64,000 nt of DNA, taken from contig NISF01000004.1 of the NCBI GenBank assembly GCA_002270295.1, forward strand, positions 489,696 through 553,695, in the 5' to 3' direction. A program made the position numbers and the translations under genes. Source of the DNA: Enterobacter sp. 10-1. GTDB lineage: Bacteria; Pseudomonadota; Gammaproteobacteria; Enterobacterales; Enterobacteriaceae. Shown in pieces: positions 28,231 to 40,234 of the stretch. A model generated the notes under the pieces. That model made no database searches. It had not been told where the DNA came from and saw nothing but the letters and a program-made list of their open reading frames with translations. Numbering within the stretch: position 1 is the first letter of the stretch; the number at the start of each line of letters is the position of its first letter.

Positions 28231-30732
28231 TCAGAAGGCCAGCGTTCTGGATATCAGGTCATAGAGCGCTTTCGGGTTTTGTGTCTCTTTGATTTGGCGG
28301 ACAAATTCATCGTTCATCAGCATGCGCGCAAGCGTGGAGAAGTATTTCATATGCTCGTTATCCTTCGCCGATTTGCTGATTGTCAGCATAAAGAGGGTAT
28401 CGACCATCACGCCGCCCCAGGCTATCGGCTGCTTAAGCGTCGCGACGCTGACGGTCGAGTCGCCAATGGCGTCCGTTCGGGCATGGGGGATAGCAAATCC
28501 CGAGCCGACAACGGTGGGGAAAGGGACTTCGCGGGCCCAGATATCGTCGCACAGTATCTCCCGCGCGGTGGTGCGCTGGTGTAACCACAGGTTATCGACC
28601 ATTATTTTGATTGCTTCGTTTTTATCGGCAGCGTCAATGCCCCACATAACCATCTCCGGCGACAGCAGCGGTTTCTTCACCGCGCCGACCGCAGACCTGC
28701 GCAGCTCGGTTTTGACCCGCTCGGCGTTTGGGCTCTGGAGAAGAACCCGCGCCAGCGTCTGACAATCGGCAAAGCTAAGCTCGCGCAGGGCCTGTTTTAT
28801 CCCCGCAATCGCCGGACAGCTCATGCTCAATTCATCAAAGCCGAGGCCGATAAGGAGCGGGAGTATGCTCTCGTCAGCGGCCAGTTCGCCGCACAGGCCG
28901 ATGGGTTTACCGAGGCGGTGGGCCTCGCCTGTCGCTAATTTGAGGGCGCGCAGAAGCGGCGGCGCATAGCTGTCAGAAACCCCCTTGAGCCGGCTATTAC
29001 CCCGGTCAGCGGCGAAAAGATACTGCGCCAGATCGTTACTGCCCAGGCTGAAAAAGTCGACGTATTCGGCCATTTCCTCCATGGCGAATAGCACGGAGGG
29101 AACCTCCAGCATAATACCGAGCGCAATCCGCTCATCGAAGCCGCGCCCCTCGCGGCGCATCTCCTGCTTAACTGATTCCAGCACCTCCCGGCACCAGATC
29201 AGCTCTTCAACGCGCGCAATCATCGGCAGCAGGATTTTGGCTCTACCGACCGCGGACGCGGAGAGAATCGCCTTTAGCTGCAGGGCGAAAAGGTCACGAT
29301 ATTGCGGATAAGTTCGCACTGCGCGGAAACCGAGGAACGGGTTCTCTTCTTTACCGCAGTTAAGGTACCCGACGGGCTTGTCGCCGCCGATATCGAAGGT
29401 GCGAAAGGTCACCGATTTTCCGGCGGCCAGTCTGACCACCTGGCTATACAGCTCGTTCAGCTCTTCCCCGGACGGCGGCCGGTCGCGCTGCATAAATGCG
29501 GTCTCGGTTCGGTAGAGCCCGATATGCTCCGCGCCGCCGTCGATTGCCGCCTGTACTTCTGCAAGGCTGGAGATATTGGCGGCAATTTCGACACGATGTC
29601 CGTCGCTGGTCCGCGCCGGGGTTGCCGCGCTGGCGCGCATCAGCCGCTGCATTTTCTGCTGTATCGCGATTTCATGGCGGTAATAGCGCAGGATTTTCTC
29701 ATCCGGATCGGTTATTAAAATGCCCGGATCGCCATCGATGATGACCTGCCGATCGGCATCAAGTTTGAGGGCCGAAAAATCGATATCCGTCAGTGCCGGA
29801 ATGCCTAATGAGCGGGCCAGAATCGCCGTGTGCGACGTTTTTCCGGTAGTCGACATGACCAGGCCTGCAAGCTGGGTTCTGTCGAGGGCCAGAAACTGGT
29901 CGGGGGTCAGCGTGCTGGCGAAGACGATCGTCGGCGCATTCAGCGTAAGCGGCTGCTGCGCCAGAGCCTGCTCGCCATACATGATGCGGATTAGCTGGCT
30001 GGCGATATCAAGGATATCCAGCGTTCGCTCCCGCAGATAGTGGCTTGATGAGCGCTCAAGTACGCGACAAAAATCGAGTGCCGCCTGCACGATCGCGGAC
30101 CAGGCATTCATCTTGTCATTAAGATAACCGATCGCATTATTCTGAAAAGCAATGTCGCTGATGAGCGAATGCTGAGCCTCGATAAGATCGTGCTCAACGC
30201 CCTGGGTTTGCCCGAGGGCGATTTCTTTTTCGGCGCCTAATCCCTCGAGCCCCGTAATCAGACGCGCCTTTTCGCTCTCCAGGTCCTCAATACGGCCGGG
30301 ATTGCGCGCGGCGAGCTCGCTGAACGTAAGGCTTTGCATGAACAGCGTTTTGGCGATCGCCGCGCCTTTATTAATACGGGTTCCCTGGATCACCCGCGGG
30401 TTTAGCTCCCGCAGGCAGCGGGGAAGGTAGCCGTGTAGGGAGACGGGAGCTGACGCAATGCTAAACGCAGGAAGGCGGGCCAGTAGCGCGCGCAGCTCAG
30501 ATGCGGTCTGCTGTTCATCATTACCGCTAAGCACGATACGGCACTCATCGTTTAGCAACGTATCGGTGGCAACCAACGAGAGGGCGCTTTTCGCATTGGC
30601 CTGTAGGCCGGTACGGATATTCTCCCAGCTTACAGCGGCCTGAAACAGGTTGCATAAGCGCGCGATATATCCTGCGGGCCTGGCGTGAATACCTTCGTTA
30701 AGATCGCATGTATAAGTAACTATCACCGCCAT
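28231..30732 (-). CDS. Fused PTS HPr-EI-EIIA(Fru) phosphotransferase, system 2
   Basis: The 833-residue protein has the same three-part layout as its paralogue at 19615: HPr with EGIHARPAGY, enzyme I with STTGKTSHTAILARS, GLYRTETAF and FRTFDIGGDKP, and fructose-type EIIA with GFAIPHARTD. All expected phosphorylation histidines are present, so it should be active. GGAG precedes ATG 30732. The presence of two complete self-contained PTS systems side by side suggests duplication followed by divergence in sugar or control. Confidence 0.9.
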   Translation of the reverse strand: MAVIVTYTCDLNEGIHARPAGYIARLCNLFQAAVSWENIRTGLQANAKSALSLVATDTLLNDECRIVLSGNDEQQTASELRALLARLPAFSIASAPVSLHGYLPRCLRELNPRVIQGTRINKGAAIAKTLFMQSLTFSELAARNPGRIEDLESEKARLITGLEGLGAEKEIALGQTQGVEHDLIEAQHSLISDIAFQNNAIGYLNDKMNAWSAIVQAALDFCRVLERSSSHYLRERTLDILDIASQLIRIMYGEQALAQQPLTLNAPTIVFASTLTPDQFLALDRTQLAGLVMSTTGKTSHTAILARSLGIPALTDIDFSALKLDADRQVIIDGDPGILITDPDEKILRYYRHEIAIQQKMQRLMRASAATPARTSDGHRVEIAANISSLAEVQAAIDGGAEHIGLYRTETAFMQRDRPPSGEELNELYSQVVRLAAGKSVTFRTFDIGGDKPVGYLNCGKEENPFLGFRAVRTYPQYRDLFALQLKAILSASAVGRAKILLPMIARVEELIWCREVLESVKQEMRREGRGFDERIALGIMLEVPSVLFAMEEMAEYVDFFSLGSNDLAQYLFAADRGNSRLKGVSDSYAPPLLRALKLATGEAHRLGKPIGLCGELAADESILPLLIGLGFDELSMSCPAIAGIKQALRELSFADCQTLARVLLQSPNAERVKTELRRSAVGAVKKPLLSPEMVMWGIDAADKNEAIKIMVDNLWLHQRTTAREILCDDIWAREVPFPTVVGSGFAIPHARTDAIGDSTVSVATLKQPIAWGGVMVDTLFMLTISKSAKDNEHMKYFSTLARMLMNDEFVRQIKETQNPKALYDLISRTLAF

Positions 30733-31303
30733 TTCGGCTCCTGCGCGCTGTTGTACATCGATATTCGCGGTCTAAGCTCGCTATCTTTCCTCGTTCTCCA
30801 GGGTGATGAAATAGTAAAAAAGTCACCTTTACTTAAAAATAGTGACCTGATTGTGATTTTGTGACTTTTGTCATGTTTATGCTGACGCGTTTTTTTATTA
30901 CCTTTTTGATTTAAAAAATATTTTTACTTTTTTCTTTCATGACCAGTTTGCTATGTCGGTCACAAATTTTAAGCTTAAGGCGCTAGCAGCCGGCGGTAAC
31001 AGCGAAATTACCGCCGAGGATCATTGCGCGCATGAATATTGTGCTGCTCGACAACCCGGCGGGCATTATATTTGCGCTCAGGTAAACGTAAGGACTATTT
31101 TGCGAAACGGCTTAGCTTAATATTTTCTTAATATTCCGGCAGGGTAACGCTTATCGCCGCACGGATTCCGCTCGCCATTTATTTAGTTAAATTCCGTCAG
31201 CATCACAAAAGCCAGAAAAAAACCGCCCCCAGCGTTGCAAGGCGCGAACGCCTCGCTATATGTTAAATTTGTGTTTAATAAATGATGCCTAAGGGTTGGT
31301 TTT
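30733..31303. other. Divergent regulatory region, PTS system 2 and ABC importer
   Basis: These 571 bases hold the shared PTS element (30810-30875), an AT-rich tract at about 30890-30960, and a perfect 9-bp inverted repeat CGGCGGTAA/TTACCGCCG (30991-30999 and 31008-31016) without a T-run. No coding frame is supported and no Fur box was seen, which is relevant to the downstream binding protein often annotated as iron-related. Confidence 0.55.
30810..30875. promoter_or_regulatory. Second copy of the shared PTS cis-element with CRP-like site
   Basis: The 21 bases at 30810-30830 are identical to 22229-22249, and TGTGA-CTTTTG-TCATG follows at 30860-30875 with the same 30-base offset. It lies 78-143 bases upstream of the fused PTS gene start on the minus strand. 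Sequence between and beyond the two blocks has diverged more, which points to functional conservation. Confidence 0.65.
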
Positions 31304-32392
31304 ATGTATAAGAAAATTGGTGGGTTAGTGGTTTCACTGACGACGGTCTTCTCTGGCTCCGTTTTGGCGGAACTACCTCAAGGCTACCCGGCTGAATATC
31401 AAAAAGTGGTTGATGGCGGGACGAAAGAGGGCAAAGTTGTCATCTATTCAACGACGGACACCAAAGCGGCGGGTCCGCTAATTAAAGGATTTGAGGCGCA
31501 GTACCCCGGAATTAAAGTTGAATATAACGATATGAACAGCACCGAGCTGTATAACCGCTACATCAGCGAGCAGGCGGCGGGCGGCGGCAGCGGGGACGTG
31601 GTCTGGAGCTCATCGATGGATACGGCGCTGAAGCTTGCCACCGATTACGCCGAAGAGTACGCCTCGCCCGAGCTGAGCAAGCTGCCAAAATGGGCGGTCT
31701 GGCAGCAGAAAGCCTACGGCACCACCTATGAACCGGTGGTCTTTATCTACAATAAGCGGCTGATCCCGCAGGGCGACGTCCCGGATTCTCATACCGCGCT
31801 GGCGAAGCTGATTGCCGGCCAGGCCGACAAATTCAAAGCTAAAGTTACCACCTACGATATCGAAAAATCCGGCCTGGGCTTTATGCTGGCCGTGCAGGAC
31901 AGCAAGGCTGACGCCAGCTATTTCAGCGACCTGGCCGGAATGGCCAAAGGCGGCCTGACCGTGCAATCTTCTACCGGCACCATGATGGAGCGCGTCTCCT
32001 CGGGTGAAAACCTGATTGGCTTTAATATTCTGGGCTCATACGCCGAAGCGCGCGCCAAAACCGATCCCTCCCTCGGCATCGCCTATCCCAAAGACTATGT
32101 GCTGGTCCTTTCCCGCGTCTCGTTTATTACCGCCGACGCCGGGCATCCTAACGCCGCTAAGCTGTGGTTCGACTACGTGCTGTCCGAAAAAGGGCAGAGC
32201 ATTCTCGCCAGCCAGGCCGATATTCCCTCAATTCGCAATGATATCGAAGGCAAAAATGATATCGACGGTATGACTAAAATGCTGGGCAACGCGCTGAAGC
32301 CGATTCCGGTGGATGAAACCCTGCTGGAATATCTGGAACCGAAAAAACGTCTGGAATTTATCAAACAGTGGCGTACCGCGGCGGCAAAATAA
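31304..32392 (+). CDS. Periplasmic binding protein, FbpA/AfuA type
   Basis: The 362-residue protein has a signal peptide ending VLAE and an FbpA/AfuA-type binding domain (EGKVVIYSTTDTKAAGPLIKGFE, YNKRLIPQGD, GQSILASQADIP). Members bind ferric iron, but AfuA was shown to bind hexose and heptose phosphates instead. Neither a Fur box nor iron genes are adjacent, whereas the gene faces a sugar-phosphate locus, so a phosphorylated sugar or similar anion is plausible. It is followed by its permease and ATPase genes. Confidence 0.83.
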   Translation: MYKKIGGLVVSLTTVFSGSVLAELPQGYPAEYQKVVDGGTKEGKVVIYSTTDTKAAGPLIKGFEAQYPGIKVEYNDMNSTELYNRYISEQAAGGGSGDVVWSSSMDTALKLATDYAEEYASPELSKLPKWAVWQQKAYGTTYEPVVFIYNKRLIPQGDVPDSHTALAKLIAGQADKFKAKVTTYDIEKSGLGFMLAVQDSKADASYFSDLAGMAKGGLTVQSSTGTMMERVSSGENLIGFNILGSYAEARAKTDPSLGIAYPKDYVLVLSRVSFITADAGHPNAAKLWFDYVLSEKGQSILASQADIPSIRNDIEGKNDIDGMTKMLGNALKPIPVDETLLEYLEPKKRLEFIKQWRTAAAK

Positions 32393-32477
32393 TCCTCCCG
32401 AGGCGCGACATCCTCCGATGCCGCGCCCGTTAATACCCGGCAGGTTCTCTTTAAACGCCTGACCAAAGGGATCGCAT

Positions 32478-34247
32478 ATGAACGTATTACGCCGAAAATG
32501 GCAGGGGCTGCCGCGCGGTATTGTGGTACTGATCGCGGCATTAGTTATCTATGTCCCGCTGTTATTTATTGTGGTGCAGAGCTTTCTCTCGGCGCCTTTT
32601 TTTGCGCGGTCGAAAGCGTTCAGCTTCGAAGCCTTCGAATTTATATTTACCGATCCTGATTTTTATCTGGCGCTGAAGTCGGGCTTTATTCTGGCGTTCG
32701 GCCTGGTGGCGATCGCGATCCCGCTCGGCGGGATCCTCGCGTTTCTGATGGTCCGCACCGATTTACCCGGGCGGCGCTTTATTGAACCCCTGATCCTGGT
32801 GCCCGTTTTCGTCTCGCCGATGGTGCTGGCCTTTGGCTACGTGGTGGCCGCTGGGCCGGTTGGCTTCTTCTCGCAGTGGGCCGAGCGGCTGCTGGGCTTT
32901 GTGCCGTGGAATATCTACTCGATGTTCAGCATCGTGGCGATCGCCGGATTAACCCACGTCCCGCACGCCTACCTGTACATCTCGTCCGCCCTGCGCAGCG
33001 TCGGCTCCGACGTCGAGGAGGCGGCCCGGACGGTAGGCGCGTCGCCGCTGCAGGTTATGACCTCCGTCAGCCTGCCGATGGTGCGGCCCTCGATCCTCTA
33101 CGCCTGCGTACTGCTGTTTTTCCTCGGTCTGGAAGTGTTCGGCCTGATGCTGGTACTCGGCGACCCCGAAGGCAATATGGTGCTAGCGACCTATCTCTAT
33201 AAGCTGACCAATAAGCTTGGAACCCCTTCATACCACCTGATGGCGGCGGTGGCGGTGGTGCTTATTTGCATCACCATCCCGCTGGTGATGCTGCAGCGTC
33301 GGCTGATGCGCACCGCCAGTCGGTTTGTCACCATGAAAGGTAAAGCCTCCCAGGCGCGCGCGCTGCCGCTGGGCAAGTGGCGCTGGGTTGCCGGGGTGGT
33401 GGTGGTGCTGTGGCTGACGGTGACCATCGGCGTTCCGCTGCTTGGCGTGGCGATGCGGGCGTTTATTTCGAACTGGGGCGTCGGCGTTTCGCTGTGGGAC
33501 GAGCTGTCGCTGGCGACCTTCCGCAATATCTGGCAGCAGCCGAACCTGCTGCGGGCCATCGTCAACTCGATGGCGATCGGCATTTTTGGCGGCGCGCTGG
33601 CGGTCGTTTGCTATCTGTTTGTCGGGATCGCCATGCACCGTAAGCCGGACAACGTGACGCGCTTTCTCGACTACAGCGTGCTGGTGCCGCGCGCGGTGCC
33701 GGGCCTGCTGGCGGGGCTGGCGTTCCTGTGGGTGTTTCTGTTCCTGCCGATGTGGCTGGATCAGTCGCTGAAAAACGGCTGGCTCTCGGCGCTGCCGATG
33801 GCCGACTGGCTGCGCGAACATCTTATTGCGCAGCTGCGCGCGCTGCGCAATACCATTTTCAGCGTCTGGCTGGCCTATACCGTGGTATGGATGGCCTACG
33901 GGCTGCGCCTGATCTCCTCGACGCTGCTGCAGGTTGCGCCGGAGCTTGAGGAGGCGGCCCGCAGCACCGGCGCCTCCCGCGGGCAGGTTACCCGCCACGT
34001 CACGGTTCCGCTGTCGCGCTACGGCCTGATCGGTTCGTGGCTGCTGATGTTTCTGATCTTCGAGCGCGAATACTCCACCGGGGTGTACCTGCTTTCGCCG
34101 GGAACGGAAACGATCGGCTCGATGCTGGTCTCGCTGTGGGCGGCGGGAGCGATTGATATCGTCGCCGCGCTCTCGTTTATCAATATCCTGCTGGTGGTCG
34201 TCGGGCTGGGTATCGCCCTGCGCTTTGGAGTGAAATTACATGATTGA
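32478..34247 (+). CDS. Two-domain ABC permease, FbpB/AfuB type
   Basis: The 589-residue permease has about twelve membrane segments arranged as two homologous halves, each with an EAA loop: EEAARTVGASPLQVMTSV in the first and EEAARSTGASRGQVTRHV in the second. One polypeptide thus forms the whole transmembrane pore, as in FbpB/SfuB/AfuB. The final residues overlap the ATPase gene by eight bases. Confidence 0.88.
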   Translation: MNVLRRKWQGLPRGIVVLIAALVIYVPLLFIVVQSFLSAPFFARSKAFSFEAFEFIFTDPDFYLALKSGFILAFGLVAIAIPLGGILAFLMVRTDLPGRRFIEPLILVPVFVSPMVLAFGYVVAAGPVGFFSQWAERLLGFVPWNIYSMFSIVAIAGLTHVPHAYLYISSALRSVGSDVEEAARTVGASPLQVMTSVSLPMVRPSILYACVLLFFLGLEVFGLMLVLGDPEGNMVLATYLYKLTNKLGTPSYHLMAAVAVVLICITIPLVMLQRRLMRTASRFVTMKGKASQARALPLGKWRWVAGVVVVLWLTVTIGVPLLGVAMRAFISNWGVGVSLWDELSLATFRNIWQQPNLLRAIVNSMAIGIFGGALAVVCYLFVGIAMHRKPDNVTRFLDYSVLVPRAVPGLLAGLAFLWVFLFLPMWLDQSLKNGWLSALPMADWLREHLIAQLRALRNTIFSVWLAYTVVWMAYGLRLISSTLLQVAPELEEAARSTGASRGQVTRHVTVPLSRYGLIGSWLLMFLIFEREYSTGVYLLSPGTETIGSMLVSLWAAGAIDIVAALSFINILLVVVGLGIALRFGVKLHD

Positions 34248-35310
34248 GCTATCTGTAGAAAACCTGCATCTCACCTATGGCGACAACCCGGTCCTGAAAG
34301 GGGTATCGATGGAGCTCAGTCGGGGGGAAGTGGTTTCCCTGCTCGGGCCCTCCGGCAGCGGGAAAACGACCCTGCTACGCGCCGTCGCCGGGCTGGAAAA
34401 GCCTACCGCCGGGCGTATTACCATTGGTAAAACCACGGTCTACGACGGCAATCCGCGCAGCGAAATCCCCGCCGAGGAGCGCAATCTGGGGCTGGTGTTT
34501 CAGTCCTACGCGCTGTGGCCGCATAAGAGCGTATTTGAAAACGTCGCCTATCCGCTGAAGCTGCGCAAGGTCGCCCGCGGCGAAATCGCCCAGCGGGTGC
34601 AGGCCGTTCTCGACCAGCTCGGTCTGGGACATCTCGGCAATCGCCATCCCCATCAGCTTTCCGGCGGCCAGCAGCAGCGCGTGGCGATTGGCCGGGCGCT
34701 GGTCTATAACCCGCCGGTTATCCTGCTCGACGAGCCGCTGTCGAACCTCGATGCCAAGCTGCGCGAAGAGGCGAGGGTCTTTCTGCGCGAGCTGATTATC
34801 AATCTCGGACTCTCGGCGCTGATGGTGACTCACGATCAGAATGAGGCGATGGCGATTTCCGACCGGATCCTGCTGCTGAACAACGGGGTGATTGAGCAGC
34901 AGGGCACGCCGCAGGAGATGTACGGCAACCCGACGACGCTGTTTGCCGCCGAGTTTATGGGCAGCAATAACCGCCTGCGCGGTAAAATCACGGCGCTGGA
35001 AAGCGGCCGGGCGCGCATTGAGGGAGCCAGCTGGGCGCTGTGGGGCATGGCGGGAGAGGGGGTTAGCATCGGCGAGGAGGCGACGGCGGTGATCCGCGTT
35101 GAGCGCCTGCGCCTCGGCTCCTCGCCGGAAGACAACATGCTTGAGCTGCCGCTGCTGACCAGCATGTATCTTGGCGACCGCTGGGAATATCTGTTCCGCA
35201 CCCGCGGCGATGACTTTGCCATTCGCGTCTACGGCTCAACGCTGCGCGACGCGGAGCATTGCCATATCACGCTTCCCGCCAGCGACCTGTGGATCTTCCC
35301 GACGCCTTAG
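34240..35310 (+). CDS. ABC ATPase, FbpC/AfuC type
   Basis: The 356-residue ATPase has Walker [10 protein letters not shown], signature LSGGQQQR, Walker B VILLDEPLSNLDAKLREE and a C-terminal TOBE regulatory domain (about 270-350). The segment QSYALWPHKSVFENVAYPL is typical of the iron(III)/putrescine/sugar-phosphate group. It completes the binding protein-permease-ATPase importer. No obvious intrinsic terminator follows on this strand. Confidence 0.88.
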   Translation: MIELSVENLHLTYGDNPVLKGVSMELSRGEVVSLLGPSGSGKTTLLRAVAGLEKPTAGRITIGKTTVYDGNPRSEIPAEERNLGLVFQSYALWPHKSVFENVAYPLKLRKVARGEIAQRVQAVLDQLGLGHLGNRHPHQLSGGQQQRVAIGRALVYNPPVILLDEPLSNLDAKLREEARVFLRELIINLGLSALMVTHDQNEAMAISDRILLLNNGVIEQQGTPQEMYGNPTTLFAAEFMGSNNRLRGKITALESGRARIEGASWALWGMAGEGVSIGEEATAVIRVERLRLGSSPEDNMLELPLLTSMYLGDRWEYLFRTRGDDFAIRVYGSTLRDAEHCHITLPASDLWIFPTP

Positions 35311-35497
35311 GCCGCCGGCATAAAACAGGGCGAAGTGAGGGCTGCCTCCGCCCGCAAACGAAATATGGCCGGGGGCATGGGGTCATAAATATCGTTCGGG
35401 GAAAATTAGACTGGAGCTATCTCTATTGCGGGAGCACAACAGGGACGTACGCGGTAGGCTGCAGGAACGGGCGGGCACCCGCGCGTGAGGTCAGGTC

Positions 35498-35527
35498 AAA
35501 AAAAAGCCCCTGCGCTGCGGCAGGGGC
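35498..35527 (-). terminator. Intrinsic terminator of the bud operon
   Basis: On the minus strand GCCCCTGC (35527-35520) pairs with GCAGGGGC (35513-35506) around six bases and is followed by eight U residues (A at 35498-35505). It is placed about 40 bases after the budC stop. Confidence 0.9.
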
Positions 35528-35550
35528 AAATCATGTCAGAGCTTAATATT

Positions 35551-38042
<2,492 letters not shown>

Positions 38043-38052
38043 CTGAAGCTCC

Positions 38053-38832
38053 TTAGTTTTCTACCGCACGAATGGCGGCATCGAGATTGTCAGGATGCAG
38101 GTCGGCCTGCAGGAAAGCGCTGTCGGCCGGGAGGTCAATCATCAGCTTGTGGATCTCGCCGAAGGTCAGCACGCCGCTATCGAGCTGGTAATCCAGCAGA
38201 TGGCCGCCGCCCTGACGATCGTCGGTTATAAAGTGCTCGTGGTAGCCGGCAACGTTGAGACCCTGCATATGCTGCGGGGTGCGAAAGCCGACCAGCGTGC
38301 CCTGGCGCTGGTTAAAGCGAAAAACCGGCTGGTCATCCAGCACGTCGGTCATCGCCCGATAGGGCGGCGTCTGCCGCGGCACGGTGCGGGTATGGGCGTG
38401 GCGGAAGTGGCCATCAATATGCAGGGCGCAGAACAGGTTATCGGAGGGGATCTGCCGGTTGATAATATCGTGCAGCTGCTGGCGGCTGACCGGGTGGTCA
38501 AAGGTTTTTCGGTACTGCGGCCTGAACCAGGTCATCACCGCGAACGGCGTTTTTTGATCCGCCCGGGCTTTACGCGCGCTGCCGTCGGCGCGCAGCTGAT
38601 AGACTTCGCTGCTAAAGGCGATAAGTTCGCCGTCGAGTTCGTTAAAGGTCCCGAGGCCGAAGTCGCCGTGGGTGAGCAGGTCGGCGATGGTGGTACTGCC
38701 CTCGTAGACCCCGCTCAGGAGCGCGCTCATCAGAGAGGTCTGATAGATCACGCTATCGGGGTGGTGGGCAGAGAAGCCGCGTATGGTTTCGCACAGGCTC
38801 TCTTCGCAGGAGCATTCAGGATAATGATTCAC
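38053..38832 (-). CDS. budA: Alpha-acetolactate decarboxylase
   Basis: The 259-residue protein matches Klebsiella BudA throughout, including [29 protein letters not shown], and the zinc-ligand region [10 protein letters not shown]. It converts 2-acetolactate to acetoin. The start is GTG 38832, preceded by GAGGAAGTGG, which agrees with the family N-terminus. It is first in the operon and divergent from budR. Confidence 0.95.
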   Translation of the reverse strand: MNHYPECSCEESLCETIRGFSAHHPDSVIYQTSLMSALLSGVYEGSTTIADLLTHGDFGLGTFNELDGELIAFSSEVYQLRADGSARKARADQKTPFAVMTWFRPQYRKTFDHPVSRQQLHDIINRQIPSDNLFCALHIDGHFRHAHTRTVPRQTPPYRAMTDVLDDQPVFRFNQRQGTLVGFRTPQHMQGLNVAGYHEHFITDDRQGGGHLLDYQLDSGVLTFGEIHKLMIDLPADSAFLQADLHPDNLDAAIRAVEN

Positions 38833-38909
38833 AATCCACTTCCTCGTTCAACAAATATAAGAAAGATTAAATAAATGTTGACCCGATTCAGCTCTCAGTT
38901 CCAATATAG

Positions 38910-38924
38910 AAACCATGCTGGTTT
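38910..38924. promoter_or_regulatory. Inverted repeat upstream of budR, possible operator
   Basis: AAACCATGCTGGTTT is a perfect 6-3-6 inverted repeat in the budA-budR intergenic region, ending 14 bases before the budR ATG. BudR regulates from this region in Klebsiella; whether it binds here is inference. Confidence 0.35.
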
Positions 38925-38938
38925 GAGACGTTTTCGAT

Positions 38939-39811
38939 ATGGAACTTCGTTATTTACGCTATTTTGTCGCCGTGGCCGAGGCGCGGAACTTCACCCGGGC
39001 GGCCCACGAACTTGGGATTTCTCAGCCGCCATTAAGTCAGCAAATTCAGCGCCTTGAGCGCGAAGTGGGGACGCCGCTGCTGCGTCGTTTGACGCGAGGC
39101 GTTGAGCTGACGGAAGCCGGGGAGTCGTTCTACGTCGACGCGCGTCAGATCCTCGCCTTAAGCGATGCGGCGTTGGAAAAAACCAAGGGGATTGCGCGGG
39201 GCGTCAACGGCAGCCTGGTGCCGGGCATTACCAGTTCAGCTGCTTTTCATGCGCAGATCTTCACTTTGCTGTACCAGTTTCAGCAGCGCTATCCGTCGGT
39301 GGCGCTGCGCCAGGTCGAAGGTAATATGGCGACCCTGATGAACGCGCTGGGTGAGGCGGAGCTGGATATCGCTTTTGTCCGCCTGCCGTGTGAAAGCAGC
39401 AAGGCGTTTAATTTGCGCATTATTGCCGAGGAGCCGATGGTTATCGCGCTTCACCGTTCGCACCCCTTGTCCGGGGAAACCGCGATCTCCCTGACACAGC
39501 TTACCGACACGGTGCCGATTATTTTCCCGCCGGAGGTGGCGCCGGGCCTCTACGAGCAGGTTTACGATAGCTGCCGGCATGCGGGGGTCGATCTGAGCCG
39601 CGCCAGGCAATCTTCACAGCTCTCTTCTTCTATTAGCATGGTGGACGCGGGGTTCGGCTTTGCGCTGGTGCCTCAGTCGATGACCTGTATTCGCCACCCC
39701 AACGTAACCTGGCATCCGCTGCTGGGGGAGTCGCTGAAGACGGATATCGCCATCGCGTGGCGGCGTTTTGAACGTTCGCGGACGGTAAAACGCTTTCTGG
39801 AGATGTTTTAA
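38939..39811 (+). CDS. budR: LysR-family activator of the bud operon
   Basis: The 290-residue LysR protein ([20 protein letters not shown], then [20 protein letters not shown]) is divergent from budA, where Klebsiella BudR/AlsR-type activators sit. Family members sense acetate and low pH and activate acetoin and butanediol production. Its last 179 bases are overlapped on the opposite strand by the extended frame of the CspH-like gene. Confidence 0.92.
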   Translation: MELRYLRYFVAVAEARNFTRAAHELGISQPPLSQQIQRLEREVGTPLLRRLTRGVELTEAGESFYVDARQILALSDAALEKTKGIARGVNGSLVPGITSSAAFHAQIFTLLYQFQQRYPSVALRQVEGNMATLMNALGEAELDIAFVRLPCESSKAFNLRIIAEEPMVIALHRSHPLSGETAISLTQLTDTVPIIFPPEVAPGLYEQVYDSCRHAGVDLSRARQSSQLSSSISMVDAGFGFALVPQSMTCIRHPNVTWHPLLGESLKTDIAIAWRRFERSRTVKRFLEMF

Positions 39812-40037
39812 GCGGGTCGTCGGTCTGGCAGGTATAGACGTTTGCCGCCGTCGGCCCGCGTAGGCCGTTAACCCGACGAAACTCAACGCGAATACCGGGA
39901 GTCATGGGGGTGGACTCAGCGGAGGATAATGCGGAAATATGAACCTGAACGTCTTTACGACCATCGGAAGGGACGATGAGTCCTCTGCCGGTTTTATTAT
40001 CAAAGCTTTTGACAATGCCTGTCATTTTTTGGAACAA
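39633..40037 (-). CDS. cspH: CspH-like cold shock protein with unusual C-terminal extension
   Basis: The first 69 residues form a complete cold shock domain closely resembling E. coli Csp[29 protein letters not shown] and [13 protein letters not shown]. coli CspH ends right after this point at about 70 residues. Here the frame has no stop and runs on to residue 134, with residues from about 76 read antisense to the 3' end of budR. The start is TTG 40037 with AGGAG upstream, which gives an N-terminus (MFQKMTG) parallel to E. coli CspH (MSRKMTG). The tail has the composition of an antisense frame and may not be functional. Confidence 0.78.
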   Translation of the reverse strand: MFQKMTGIVKSFDNKTGRGLIVPSDGRKDVQVHISALSSAESTPMTPGIRVEFRRVNGLRGPTAANVYTCQTDDPLKTSPESVLPSANVQNAATRWRYPSSATPPAADARLRWGGEYRSSTEAPAQSRTPRPPC

Positions 40038-40107
40038 ATAAACTCCTGGTAAAAATAAAAAAGCGATAACGATACGTTATGCCAGGAAATAACCTGTGGA
40101 TCTATTT

Positions 40108-40131
40108 AAAACCCGCCATAGTGCGGGTTTT
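40108..40131. terminator. Bidirectional terminator hairpin between ynfU-like and cspH-like genes
   Basis: AAAACCCGC (40108-40116) and GCGGGTTTT (40123-40131) form a 9-bp stem with a six-base loop and A/T ends on both strands. It should end the ynfU-like transcript. The cspH-like gene then has only about 70 bases for its own promoter and leader, or depends on read-through. Confidence 0.78.
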
Positions 40132-40234
40132 CTATTTGCCGGTACGAGGTAAAAACCGATTGTTTGATTCGTCCCAATAATAAGAATTATCTAAATAACG
40201 GGGCGGGGAGCAATCAGCGTCTGGCATTTAGGGA

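Noticed and set aside
30733..31303. Fur box for the FbpABC-like importer
   Set aside because: No GATAAT-type palindrome could be found, in contrast to the clear box at 1345; iron control of this importer is not supported by sequence.
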